NCBI RefSeq assembly: GCF_047511655.1
Contig: NC_133393.1
Coordinates: 154,457,779 to 154,521,778 of the forward strand
DNA from: Castor canadensis
Taxonomy: Eukaryota; Chordata; Mammalia; Rodentia; Castoridae
Reading direction: 5' to 3'
Length of the DNA: 64,000 bases
The translations under genes and the position numbers were made by a program. Below the pieces are notes generated by a model. It did no database searches and was not told where the DNA came from. It saw only the letters and a list, made by a program, of their open reading frames with translations. Below, one piece after another: positions 60,001-64,000 of this stretch. Position 1 is the first letter of the stretch. The number at the start of each line of letters is the position of its first letter.

Positions 60001-60076
60001 CTGGGATCCTTCCGTTGCAGACCCAAGCTGCAGTGCAAGAGCGGCTTTATACAGGATGCTCTAGGCAGCTGCATTG
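32922..60076 (+). CDS. FBLN1: FBLN1 (fibulin-1), 5' partial gene: coding exons 1-8
   Basis: Fibulin-1 is a secreted calcium-binding glycoprotein of basement membranes, elastic fibres and plasma that binds fibronectin, laminin, nidogen and fibrinogen. The eight exons join in one frame to about 310 residues: signal peptide (1 to about 28), three anaphylatoxin-like modules (about 37-146), an acidic linker (about 150-182), one EGF-like module without the calcium motif (about 183-218), and two calcium-binding EGF modules (219-264, 265-310). Seen directly: GT-AG splice sites and matching phases at every junction, and near-identity to my recollection of human fibulin-1, for example [17 protein letters not shown] and [20 protein letters not shown]. 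Introns are about 13.8, 6.1, 1.4, 2.2, 1.1, 0.5 and 1.1 kb, plus more than 3.9 kb for intron 8. No stop or frameshift breaks the reading, so it looks functional. The A-D isoforms arise from 3' exons outside the window. Confidence 0.97.
33360..33430 (-). mobile_element. MIR-like fragment (FBLN1 intron 1 start)
   Basis: CCCATCTTGCTGATGGGCAA followed by ATTGAGAC is reverse MIR core text. Confidence 0.4.
34310..34400 (-). mobile_element. MIR-like fragment (intron 1)
   Basis: CCTTACAGATGAGGAGACAG followed by GTCCAGAGAGAAGG is reverse MIR core text. Confidence 0.4.
35315..35400 (+). mobile_element. MIR-like fragment (intron 1)
   Basis: GGTTCCCTCATTTGTAAAAT followed by GGAAATAAGG is the MIR core in sense direction. 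Confidence 0.5.
35600..35790. mobile_element. L2-like fragment (FBLN1 intron 1)
   Basis: CTTCTTGGAGGAAGCAGTGT and AAGCAAAGGCCTGGATGGCA resemble L2-derived text. This is a weak call. Confidence 0.3.
37515..37990 (+). mobile_element. MaLR-type (MLT1-like) solo LTR in FBLN1 intron 1
   Basis: It starts with GATCTGGAGTGTCCCCTAAA and continues with CTCATGTGTTGAAAGCTCGG and TCCCCAAGG. A CATCAGTGGATTAATTCATT segment and GAGCCAAAATAAATCC follow, and it ends CCGACTAACACA. This is a full-length LTR layout in sense orientation with an AATAAA at 37919-37924. It shares its layout with the copy at 5224-5650. Confidence 0.65.
37766..37790 (+). repeat. (CT)n simple repeat within the intron 1 LTR
   Basis: CTCTCTTTCTCTCTCTCTCT tract, typical of expanded CT runs in MaLR LTRs. 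Confidence 0.8.
39545..39690 (-). mobile_element. B1/Alu-like SINE, antisense (intron 1)
   Basis: GTGACAGGATCTCACTAGAT, CAAACTCCTGGGCTCAGGCG and CAGCCTCCCAAGTAGCTGGG are the reversed 7SL-derived unit. Confidence 0.75.
40634..40938 (+). mobile_element. Long composite B1-ID SINE (intron 1)
   Basis: GTGGCTCACGCCTATAATCT starts a B1-like unit. A longer middle segment (about 40740-40860) precedes the ID unit GGTGGAGTGGTTAACATGGT and AGAGTGCCTGCC. Much of the ID 3' half, including the B box, is missing before the A tail. Confidence 0.65.
41100..41350 (-). mobile_element. L1M 3' end, antisense (FBLN1 intron 1)
   Basis: ATTGTGGTAAAATATGCATC, then AACCATCACCACCATTTC-like text, CTCCCTACCC and GCAACCACTGTTTTACTG, form the familiar antisense 3' end of old L1 elements. 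The same segment is found at 52551-52862. Confidence 0.75.
42117..42222 (+). mobile_element. B1 monomer SINE (intron 1)
   Basis: CAAGAGGCTGAGGCAGCAGG, AGTTCAAGGCCAGCCTGAGC and GCAAGGCTCTGTCTCAAAAA are B1 text. The 5' end is truncated. Confidence 0.75.
44420..44645 (-). mobile_element. MIR SINE, well preserved (intron 1)
   Basis: Nearly the full element in reverse: ATGGAGTGCTTAGTATGTGT, then CATCTTACTGATGAGGAAGC, GGTCACAGAGAGAAGG and GTCCGGGTCTGCTTGACTCC. Confidence 0.7.
44660..44830 (-). mobile_element. ID plus partial B1 SINE, antisense (intron 1)
   Basis: A T-tract precedes GGGCCTCATGCGTGCCAGGC and TTGAGCC (reversed ID), then CTATGCCTCCCACACATATC (reversed B1). It lies directly beside a MIR. 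Confidence 0.65.
46777..46882 (+). CDS. FBLN1: FBLN1 exon 2: start of anaphylatoxin-like module 1
   Basis: The 106-nt exon has acceptor ttctcctgcag and donor gtatgt. The split valine codon (G/TG) is followed by [10 protein letters not shown], and the exon ends with a split arginine codon (AG/G), residues 28-63. It carries C37, C38, C51 and C62. The adjacent CC pair and the spacing match the first anaphylatoxin-like module of fibulins, which finishes in exon 3. The match to human fibulin-1 around KDCSLPY and ES-EC is strong. The length is not a multiple of three, so skipping it would shift the frame. Confidence 0.96.
47385..47595 (-). mobile_element. MIR SINE (intron 2)
   Basis: CCACGCACTGTGCATTC, TTATAGATGAAGAAACTGGG and GGATTTGAACCCATACCTGC follow MIR in reverse. 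Confidence 0.65.
48060..48150 (+). mobile_element. MIR-like fragment (intron 2)
   Basis: GGTCCTCAGTTTCCCCCAGT followed by GTGCAATGGGGACCATGATA is the MIR core in sense direction. Confidence 0.5.
48185..48550. mobile_element. MLT2-like LTR (FBLN1 intron 2)
   Basis: CAGTCTGCTTGGCCTGCCAA followed by AACAATACCACACACTGGG, then CTCTCTGTGTCCCGAC, and TTCCAAATACAGTTACACAC near the end, share the layout of the 6289-6632 copy. Confidence 0.6.
48586..48795 (+). mobile_element. Dimeric B1-ID SINE with perfect target-site duplication (intron 2)
   Basis: GTGGCTCACGCCTGTATACT, AGCTACTCAGGAGGCAGAGA, then GCTCAAGATGTAGGCTCTGA and GTTCAAACCCCAATACC with a long A tail. The 12-bp direct repeat AGAAAGTGAGGG flanks it exactly (48574-48585 and 48796-48807), which indicates a fairly recent insertion. 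Confidence 0.9.
49754..49970 (+). mobile_element. Dimeric B1-ID SINE (intron 2)
   Basis: CAGTGGCTCATGTCTATAAT, CTACTTGGGAGGCAGAGATC, then GGTGGAGTGGCTCAAGCAAT and GTTCAAACCCCAGTACAGCC. A likely imperfect duplication is TATAAGAGG upstream (49744) against TACAAGAGA downstream (49971). Confidence 0.85.
50122..50215 (+). mobile_element. ID-type SINE (intron 2)
   Basis: GGCTGGGTGTGGCTTAGTGA, GGGCTTGCCTAGCAT and GGGTTCAATCCCCAACACTG with an A-rich tail show the A- and B-box layout. Confidence 0.75.
50640..51720 (-). mobile_element. L2-like G-rich tract (FBLN1 intron 2)
   Basis: A long purine-rich stretch contains CCAGACCCTGAAGGAGGACA, AAAAGAGCATCCAGGCAGAG and GGGACAGC. This is the text usually seen in L2 copies in this orientation. 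Orientation and extent are uncertain. Confidence 0.4.
52551..52862 (-). mobile_element. L1M 3' end, antisense, adjoining FBLN1 exon 3
   Basis: It starts with AAATTGTGGTAATAAACATA and continues through CAGCCATCACTGCCC, CCATCTCCAGAATA and CTTCTGTGACTGGCTTGTTT. This is a well-kept antisense L1M 3' end. It stops about 80 bp before the exon 3 acceptor. Confidence 0.75.
52941..53079 (+). CDS. FBLN1: FBLN1 exon 3: anaphylatoxin-like modules 1/2
   Basis: The 139-nt exon has acceptor ctctgcccacag and a strong donor gtaagt, encoding residues 63-109 and ending in phase 0. [18 protein letters not shown] closes module 1 (C69, C70) and opens module 2 (C79, C92). N99-T-S is an N-glycosylation sequon at the position where, as I recall, human fibulin-1 is glycosylated (N-A-S there). 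The upstream intron is L1M-derived to within about 80 bp of the acceptor. The exon reads cleanly, with no stop, through VK to the donor. Confidence 0.97.
53080..54495 (+). other. FBLN1: FBLN1 intron 3
   Basis: This 1.4-kb intron (gtaagt to tttgcag) has no clear interspersed repeat. It contains one segment (53742-53816) with usable splice-like borders and an open in-frame reading, treated separately as a finding. The rest looks like plain intronic sequence. Confidence 0.85.
54496..54667 (+). CDS. FBLN1: FBLN1 exon 4: end of anaphylatoxin-like module 2, module 3 and linker start
   Basis: The 172-nt exon has acceptor ctgctgtttgcag and donor gtaact, encoding residues 110-166 plus one base. [14 protein letters not shown] supplies the CC of module 2 and opens module 3, which runs through C128 and C138 to C145-C146 in the fibulin pattern. 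The segment after ACCVK ([18 protein letters not shown]) is the start of the acidic linker. It has diverged most from my recollection of the human protein, as expected for a flexible spacer. The exon ends in phase 1, which starts the run of phase-1 exons that follow. Confidence 0.97.
54690..55440. mobile_element. MLT2/LTR-like repeat interrupted by a MER2-like element (intron 4)
   Basis: The left part (about 54690-54740) has CAGTCCGGGTTCACCAGGAT followed by GTGTGTG. The right part (about 55095-55440) has CTTGACTCAAAGTCTACTGA, then AACCCTAAGAAATACCTTCA and CATGAAATTAACCATCACAG. These are the two ends of one common mammalian LTR-like repeat, separated by the element at about 54745-55092. The family name is tentative. 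Confidence 0.5.
54745..55092 (+). mobile_element. MER2-like Tigger (TcMar) DNA transposon fragment (intron 4)
   Basis: CAACCAACCACAGATGGAAA followed by ATATCGAGG, CTTGTCATTATTCCCTAAAA, CATTTTATATAAGGGGCTTG and AGCATCTGTGGGTTTTGGTA, then CCTGGAAGCAATCCC and GACAACT, match MER2/Tigger text in order. It is non-coding. Confidence 0.75.
55525..55660 (+). mobile_element. MIR-like fragment (intron 4)
   Basis: GAGCCTCAGCTCCCTTGTCG followed by GTGAAATGGGAATCC, with an upstream GTGTTCACATCCTGGTGCTA, is MIR text in sense direction. Confidence 0.5.
56172..56505 (-). mobile_element. Trimeric B1-B1-ID SINE, antisense (intron 4)
   Basis: A T-tract, then GGTACTGGGGTTTGAACTCA (reversed ID B box), then two B1-like units ending CTGGGATTACAAGTTTGAGC and CACTACACCTGG. 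This is a full-length example of the family. Confidence 0.85.
56867..56920 (+). CDS. FBLN1: FBLN1 exon 5: acidic linker
   Basis: This short 54-nt exon has acceptor cttcccccttag and donor gtgaga, and encodes residues 167-184. [18 protein letters not shown] is an acidic spacer ending in the first cysteine (C183) of the next EGF-like module. The [12 protein letters not shown] part matches human fibulin-1; the first five residues differ. Both ends are phase 1, so skipping this exon would keep the frame but remove a cysteine. Confidence 0.94.
58027..58128 (+). CDS. FBLN1: FBLN1 exon 6: EGF-like module 1 (no calcium motif)
   Basis: The 102-nt exon has acceptor ctgattccag and donor gtaacc, and encodes residues 185-218, phase 1 to phase 1. 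It carries C189, C193, C202, C204 and C217, which with C183 of exon 5 make the six-cysteine EGF set. The D-x-D/N-E-C calcium-binding start is absent, as in the first EGF module of known fibulin-1. The sequence around [18 protein letters not shown] is essentially identical to human. One D-to-G change lies in RDTGGEVV. Confidence 0.97.
58129..58660 (+). other. FBLN1: FBLN1 intron 6
   Basis: At 532 bp this is the shortest intron in the window. A MIR-like stretch lies at about 58330-58495; otherwise nothing is recognised. Confidence 0.85.
58330..58495 (+). mobile_element. MIR-like fragment (intron 6)
   Basis: GAGTGGCTTTGGGCAGGTCC followed by CTCAGCCCCTCC, and then GGATCACATGACTGCAGAGC, follow MIR. 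Confidence 0.45.
58661..58798 (+). CDS. FBLN1: FBLN1 exon 7: calcium-binding EGF module 2
   Basis: The 138-nt exon has acceptor taatctctctag and donor gtacgt, and encodes residues 219-264, phase 1 to phase 1. It opens with DINEC, the calcium-binding EGF start, has [10 protein letters not shown] in the middle, and ends with C263. One exon equals one EGF module, the usual matrix-protein arrangement. Eight cysteines are present (C223, C230, C236, C245, C251, C263 among them). Confidence 0.97.
59939..60076 (+). CDS. FBLN1: FBLN1 exon 8: calcium-binding EGF module 3
   Basis: The 138-nt exon has acceptor atgatgcaccag after a T-rich tract and a strong donor gtaaga. It encodes residues 265-310 plus one base, phase 1 to phase 1. 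It opens with DIDEC and contains [10 protein letters not shown] and [12 protein letters not shown] proline (P277) replaces the leucine I recall in human, next to the second module cysteine. No matching exon 9 (an EGF start of DINEC type) appears in the remaining 3.9 kb. Confidence 0.97.
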
Positions 60077-60164
60077 GTAAGATGCGTGCGGCCAGCAGGG
60101 GTCCATGGGATTGGGGGCATCCCTATGGCAGGCCCCTGGAATCAGAGGCGCTGATAGAATACAG

Positions 60165-60385
60165 ACCAGGGGCTGGCAAACTTTCTGTAAAGAGGCAGAT
60201 AGCAAATATTTTAGCTATTGTGGGCCATGTGGTCTGTGTCACAGTCACTCATTCTGCTGTTAGAGTTCTAAAGTCACAGCCTCTGTGTAAACAAATGTGT
60301 GAGGCCGTGTTCCAATAAAATTTTATTTATAAACACTGGTGACAGGCTGGATTTGGCCCAAGGGCTGTTGTTTGCTTCCCTCTGA
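60165..60385 (+). mobile_element. hAT-type MER element, copy 1 (intron 8)
   Basis: GGGGCTGGCAAACTTTCTGT followed by AAAGAGGCAGATAGCAAATA, TTTTAGCTATTGTGGGCCAT, and TTCCAATAAAATTTTATTTA with GCTGGATTTGGCCCAAGGGC, is a common nonautonomous hAT-like repeat. The exact MER name is not certain. Confidence 0.6.
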
Positions 60386-60535
60386 TTTTGGAGTCAGAGA
60401 TACCTGGTTTTGAACTGAGTGGCCTAAGAGAGTCACCATGATAGCTGCCTAGACATTGGAGGTGAGGACTAAGCAGGTGCTTGGGATGTGACAGGTATAC
60501 AGGAGGTACTTAAAAAATGGTACCTCCTGCTACCG
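60385..60535 (+). mobile_element. MIR-like fragment (intron 8)
   Basis: TTTGGAGTCAGAGATACCTG followed by GTTTTGAACTGAGTGG, and later CAGGTGCTTGGGATGTGACA, resemble MIR. Confidence 0.4.
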
Positions 60536-60562
60536 CCATTTAGTCTATTAAAATTGTTTATC

Positions 60563-60896
60563 ACCAGGCAAGGTGGCTCAAACCTCTAAGTCTTACTGCT
60601 GGGGAGGCAGCGATCAGAAGGATGGTAGTTTGAGGCCAGCCTGGGCACAAAGTTCAAGAGACCCCATCTCAACCAAAACTGGATGTGGTGGTACATGCCT
60701 GTCTTCCCAGCTATGTAGGGAAGCATAAATAGGATTGAGGTCCAGTCTGGCCTGGGTACAAAGTGAGACCCTATCTCAAAAGTAACAAAAGCAAAAAGGA
60801 CTTGGGGATGAGGCTCAAGTGATAGAGTGCCTGCCTGACAAGTGCTGAGTCCCTGAGTTCAAACCCCAGTACTGCCAAAAAAAAGAAAAAAAAATT
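60563..60896 (+). mobile_element. Trimeric B1-B1-ID SINE, sense (intron 8)
   Basis: The first B1-like unit is AGGTGGCTCAAACCTCTAAG to AGAGACCCCATCTCAACC. The second is ATGTGGTGGTACATGCCTGT to GTGAGACCCTATCTCAAAAG. The ID unit is GAGGCTCAAGTGATAGAGTG to GTTCAAACCCCAGTACTGCC, followed by an A-rich tail. All three modules are plain, making it the type example in this window. Confidence 0.9.
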
Positions 60897-62444
60897 TTTT
60901 TCAAAAAATACTTGGTGTTTAGTAGTGGAATTCACAGAGGCAGAAAAGAGAATGGTGGTCGCCAGAGGCTGGGGGGCAGGAAGTAAGAGTTCGAATCTGG
61001 GAAAGTGAAAACCTTGAACTGACTGGGTGGCGATGGTGACACACTGAAAACTTCTTACTGCCGCTGAACTCCATGTTTCAATGGTTAAGATGCTGCATTC
61101 TGGGTTATGTATGTTTCACCACAATAAATGGCCAGTGTGAAAGGAGAGAAATCTCAGGTGAACTTACTGTAAAAATCAGAGGTCCAGGAGACGTGCTCAG
61201 GTCAGAGGAGCACCACTGGGATGGGACTCACCATCACCTCTTCCAGAAAGGCAGGCCATGAGCTCCTGCTGTCCCCGTCATCCAGGGAGCCACCTAGCTC
61301 CATCACTGTTTGCCATCTGCATTCGAGTCCGGATTTGAGTCCAGATCTGCTCTGCAGGCATGGGCTTCCAGGTCCTGCCTTTGAGTTGGGAGAGTTCTTT
61401 TCCTGAGCTGAGCCTCAGGCACCACAAGTCAGAGCCCAGCCTATCTGGGAAGGCTGTGTCTCCTTCCTCTCAAAAGGCCAGCACTACTGTGCAAATTTCT
61501 ACCTTATTTCTGTCCTGTCTTTTCTTTGATAAAGTTTGCTGATCTTTTGTTTGAAGTGGCCTTGGAAGCTCCTATCCTTACCACCCCAAGGCACTAAAGG
61601 GGCCCTGTAGTAGAATCATCACCCTTTAAGATATGGCCTCATGGGAACCCCACCCTAGTCCGCCCATACAGTCTCCTCCTCAACCTTGTGCAGAGGCGTC
61701 TGAGCTGTGAGGTCCAAGCTGGGCTGAGCTGGCCCCTGTGGGAGTTGAGGGGACCATCCTCACCCAGCATGAGGGACAGAGAGCAGGAGCGCCTACAGCT
61801 CCCCCAGGCAGAGAGGAGGGTCCTGCTCAGACTGCGGCCCTAGAGGGCTCTCCTCTATTGAGGATGGAAACCCTGATTTGTGGCAAAATCAGCCTTCTCT
61901 TCCATCAAGAAAAAAAAAAACAAAAAAACTTTACAAATCTCAGCAAGACTTTGCAAGTCTTTGCAGGGTGCAGTACAGTGTAGGAGCTTAGGTTCAATAG
62001 CAGTGGGCCGTCCCTCCTTGTCCCCTCTAGACTAGGGGAAAGCCCTGCAGAAGCCCAGAATGTTGGTTCTCCCGTGACATTCCTCTGGGTCCACTGTGAC
62101 AGCATCAAAAGCCAAGATCCCTTAGCTCAGCGTTAGGGGAGAGAAAGTCCCCTTTTGTGAGCTCTCAGAACCCATTCTTTTTAAAAATCACCTCTTACTG
62201 CAAAAGTTGGGCACCTCTTCACTGATGGATAAGTCAAACCTAAGTGTAGAGAACAAATGCTCTGCTGTGCAGGCACTGTGCCCAGCCTGGCCGGGTCTGT
62301 GTGCCCTCTGGGCTCTACTCGCTCCAGCCTTTTTGGGGTTTTTGTGGATGTAGGAGCAGAAAGATCTGCTGTGGGTTTATCCCCACGTGACGTTGTATTT
62401 AGAAATCATTTTACATTGGCACTTTTATTCATCTTTAAGGTAAT

Positions 62445-62552
62445 ACTGGACTGGAGGTGTGAGTCAAGCAGTAGAGTGTATGCATTGGCAAGTGTGAAGC
62501 CCTGAGTTCAAACCCCAGTCCCCCCAAAATAAAATAAAATTTTTAAAAAGAT
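62445..62552 (+). mobile_element. ID-type SINE (intron 8)
   Basis: GAGGTGTGAGTCAAGCAGTA, GAGTGTATGC and CCCTGAGTTCAAACCCCAGT, followed by an (AAAAT)n tail, form an ID element. Confidence 0.8.
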
Positions 62553-63185
62553 AATATCTCTATCAGCAGAAACAATCATTTCAAAGGATAAAATACATTG
62601 AAATAAAGGGAAGTTTCAGGCCATCCAGGAAAGGGCTGCAGAGGCTGCAGCCCAAATCCCCTCTTTCCAGTGCATCCTGGGCCTGTACCCCACCCACCTT
62701 GCTCCCTCTGGAGCAAACCCCAAGTGGAGCCAGGATCCACCGTCAGGAGCTGCAGTCATTCCCAGGACTCCTTGTGCCCTTCTCCACCCATACATCCCCC
62801 AGCAGAAGAGCCCTGCCCACTGGACCAGTACAAAGGACTATCAGGCTCAGAAGGCAGAGGCCTTCTTCCCGATTACAGAATCTAGAACTTGGAACTTTGA
62901 TTTTGGTCACCGAGGACCTTGAGACCATCGTGTTTCACTGGGTTTCTTTCTTTTCTTCCCACTGTCTTCCATCTACCCTTGAGGAGGAGGAAGGGGCAGA
63001 GCAGGGCTTCCCGTGAGCTGTGTCTGGGAATGTTCACCGGTCCCAAGGCAGTAAAAGGTTCCATCTATCTCAGAAGCACCCGGTGAAACAAAGCAAACAG
63101 GGACCTCTCCACTGTGAATCTCTGAGAGGGAGAAATTGTGCAATGTGTTTTCACCAATTTGTTCTGTGTTTATTCTCTGTCCAGT

Positions 63186-63232
63186 TCATTCATTTGTCTA
63201 CTCACTTATTCATTTATTCATTCATTGCCTGA
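63186..63232 (+). repeat. Imperfect (ATTC)n repeat (intron 8)
   Basis: TTCATTCATTTG followed by TTATTCATTTATTCATTCAT. Confidence 0.75.
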
Positions 63233-63309
63233 CCTTCATGGAGCATGCAGGACTCGGGAGGCAGTGATCACTGCTGAACGCTGCTTATTCTTGACACAAG
63301 GCAGGGGCC

Positions 63310-63515
63310 ACCCAGCTCTTTCTGTAAAGGACTATATTATGAGTATCAACTTATCTGACCTCTGTTGTAACCACTCAGCTCTCTCAGTTACAGTGTGAGA
63401 GCAGTCATAGGTAATACGTAAGGAACCAGGCCTGGCTGTGTGCCAATAAAGCTTTATTTACAAGAACAGGCAGTGGGCTGGACTTGCTCCAAGGGCTGTG
63501 GTTGAAGACCCAGAT
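63310..63515 (+). mobile_element. hAT-type MER element, copy 2 (intron 8)
   Basis: CTTTCTGTAAAGGACTATAT, TGCCAATAAAGCTTTATTTA and GGCAGTGGGCTGGACTTGCT followed by CCAAGGGCTGTGG show the same layout as copy 1, in the same direction, about 3.1 kb downstream. Confidence 0.55.
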
Positions 63516-63539
63516 GTAAGAGACATCGTAGTGATGGAG

Positions 63540-63665
63540 AGGCAGGACTGCTGGACTCTAGGCTTGGTCTCCGTCACCCTCTGGATTCTCAGCAGTCATT
63601 TAATATATCTGGGTTCTGGTTTCCTAGTATAGGGTAGCTATGGTGGTCCAGAGTGATAATGGATG
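63540..63665 (+). mobile_element. MIR-like fragment (intron 8)
   Basis: CAGTCATTTAATATATCTGG followed by GTTCTGGTTTCCTAGTATAG weakly follows the MIR core. Confidence 0.35.
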
Positions 63666-64000
63666 CAAGCCAACTCCAGGGGTGAAGGGGAATTGTAGTT
63701 AATTTGTTGGCCTGTCTCAGAGGGTGGGGCTTAGCTGGCAGGGAGCTGTCCCCCTTTTTGACTTAAGCTTGGGGGTCTTCTATTATCACTCCCTTCTTAT
63801 TGTCTCCTCACCTCCACATGCTTTGGAAGCATCTAAACTGGGGCATTCTCAAAGATGGCTTTCCAAATATAGGTCCTTTTAGAAGACTACACTAGTAGGG
63901 GCACTGCCTGCATGTTTTGGCACTGAATTTGAGCGTAAGAAGTGACCCTTTGTGTACCCAGTGCTTGGTTGTTTACTGGTCCACACTTGCACATGCCTAC

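Larger units (their letters stand above)
60077..64000 (+). other. FBLN1: FBLN1 intron 8, 5' part (runs off the window)
   Basis: The intron starts with gtaaga and continues past the window end. It holds two hAT-like elements, a trimeric SINE, an ID SINE and MIR-like pieces. The stretches 60900-62440 and 62550-63180 show no element I recognise. No EGF exon starting with a D-x-N-E-C codon pattern was found here. Confidence 0.8.

Noticed and set aside
60077..64000. A ninth FBLN1 exon in the remaining sequence
   Set aside because: I searched for an acceptor followed by a D-x-N/D-E-C reading in phase 1 and found none; open frames here lie in repeats or lack EGF cysteine spacing.
1..64000. CRISPR array, operon, phage, integron or other prokaryote-type system
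   Set aside because: The DNA is clearly mammalian; the tandem or direct repeats present are microsatellites and retroposon target duplications.

Overview
This window looks like one piece of a placental mammal chromosome, very probably from a rodent. It has split genes with GT-AG introns, a CpG-island promoter, and many interspersed repeats (old L1, L2, MIR, MaLR/ERVL-type LTRs, hAT and Tigger DNA elements). It also has a young-looking SINE family built from 7SL/B1-like units joined to an ID-type (tRNA-like) unit. The wording of the ID unit and the B1-B1-ID layout suggest a castorimorph rodent, with beaver my best guess. The species call is inference; the mammal call is firm.

The only protein-coding gene I can support is the 5' part of FBLN1 (fibulin-1) on the + strand. 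Positions 1-32000 appear intergenic. They hold a near full-length but decayed L1 (about 7960-13835), L1M, L2 and MIR fragments, LTR remnants, SINEs and a 185-bp GGAA microsatellite. A CpG island (about 32090-33090) carries a TATA-like ATAATT next to tandem GC boxes, then exon 1 with the ATG at 32922.

Eight coding exons follow: 32922-33003, 46777-46882, 52941-53079, 54496-54667, 56867-56920, 58027-58128, 58661-58798 and 59939-60076. Together they encode about 310 residues: signal peptide, three anaphylatoxin-like modules, an acidic linker, one EGF-like module and two calcium-binding EGF-like modules. The known protein is about 700 residues, so the remaining EGF modules and the C-terminal fibulin module lie beyond position 64000. 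The window ends inside intron 8.

The introns are repeat-rich. Intron 1 (13.8 kb) contains a sense LTR with an intact AATAAA. Intron 2 ends with an antisense L1M fragment about 80 bp from exon 3. Intron 4 contains a MER2-like DNA transposon nested in an older LTR-like repeat. Intron 8 contains two copies of one hAT-like element and a clear trimeric SINE. I see no sign of an undescribed biological system. The most checkable oddities are a possible in-frame 75-nt cassette exon in intron 3, the nested and trimeric repeats, and the sense polyadenylation motifs inside FBLN1 introns. Repeat boundaries are by eye and approximate; exon boundaries are supported by splice sites, phase and protein similarity.
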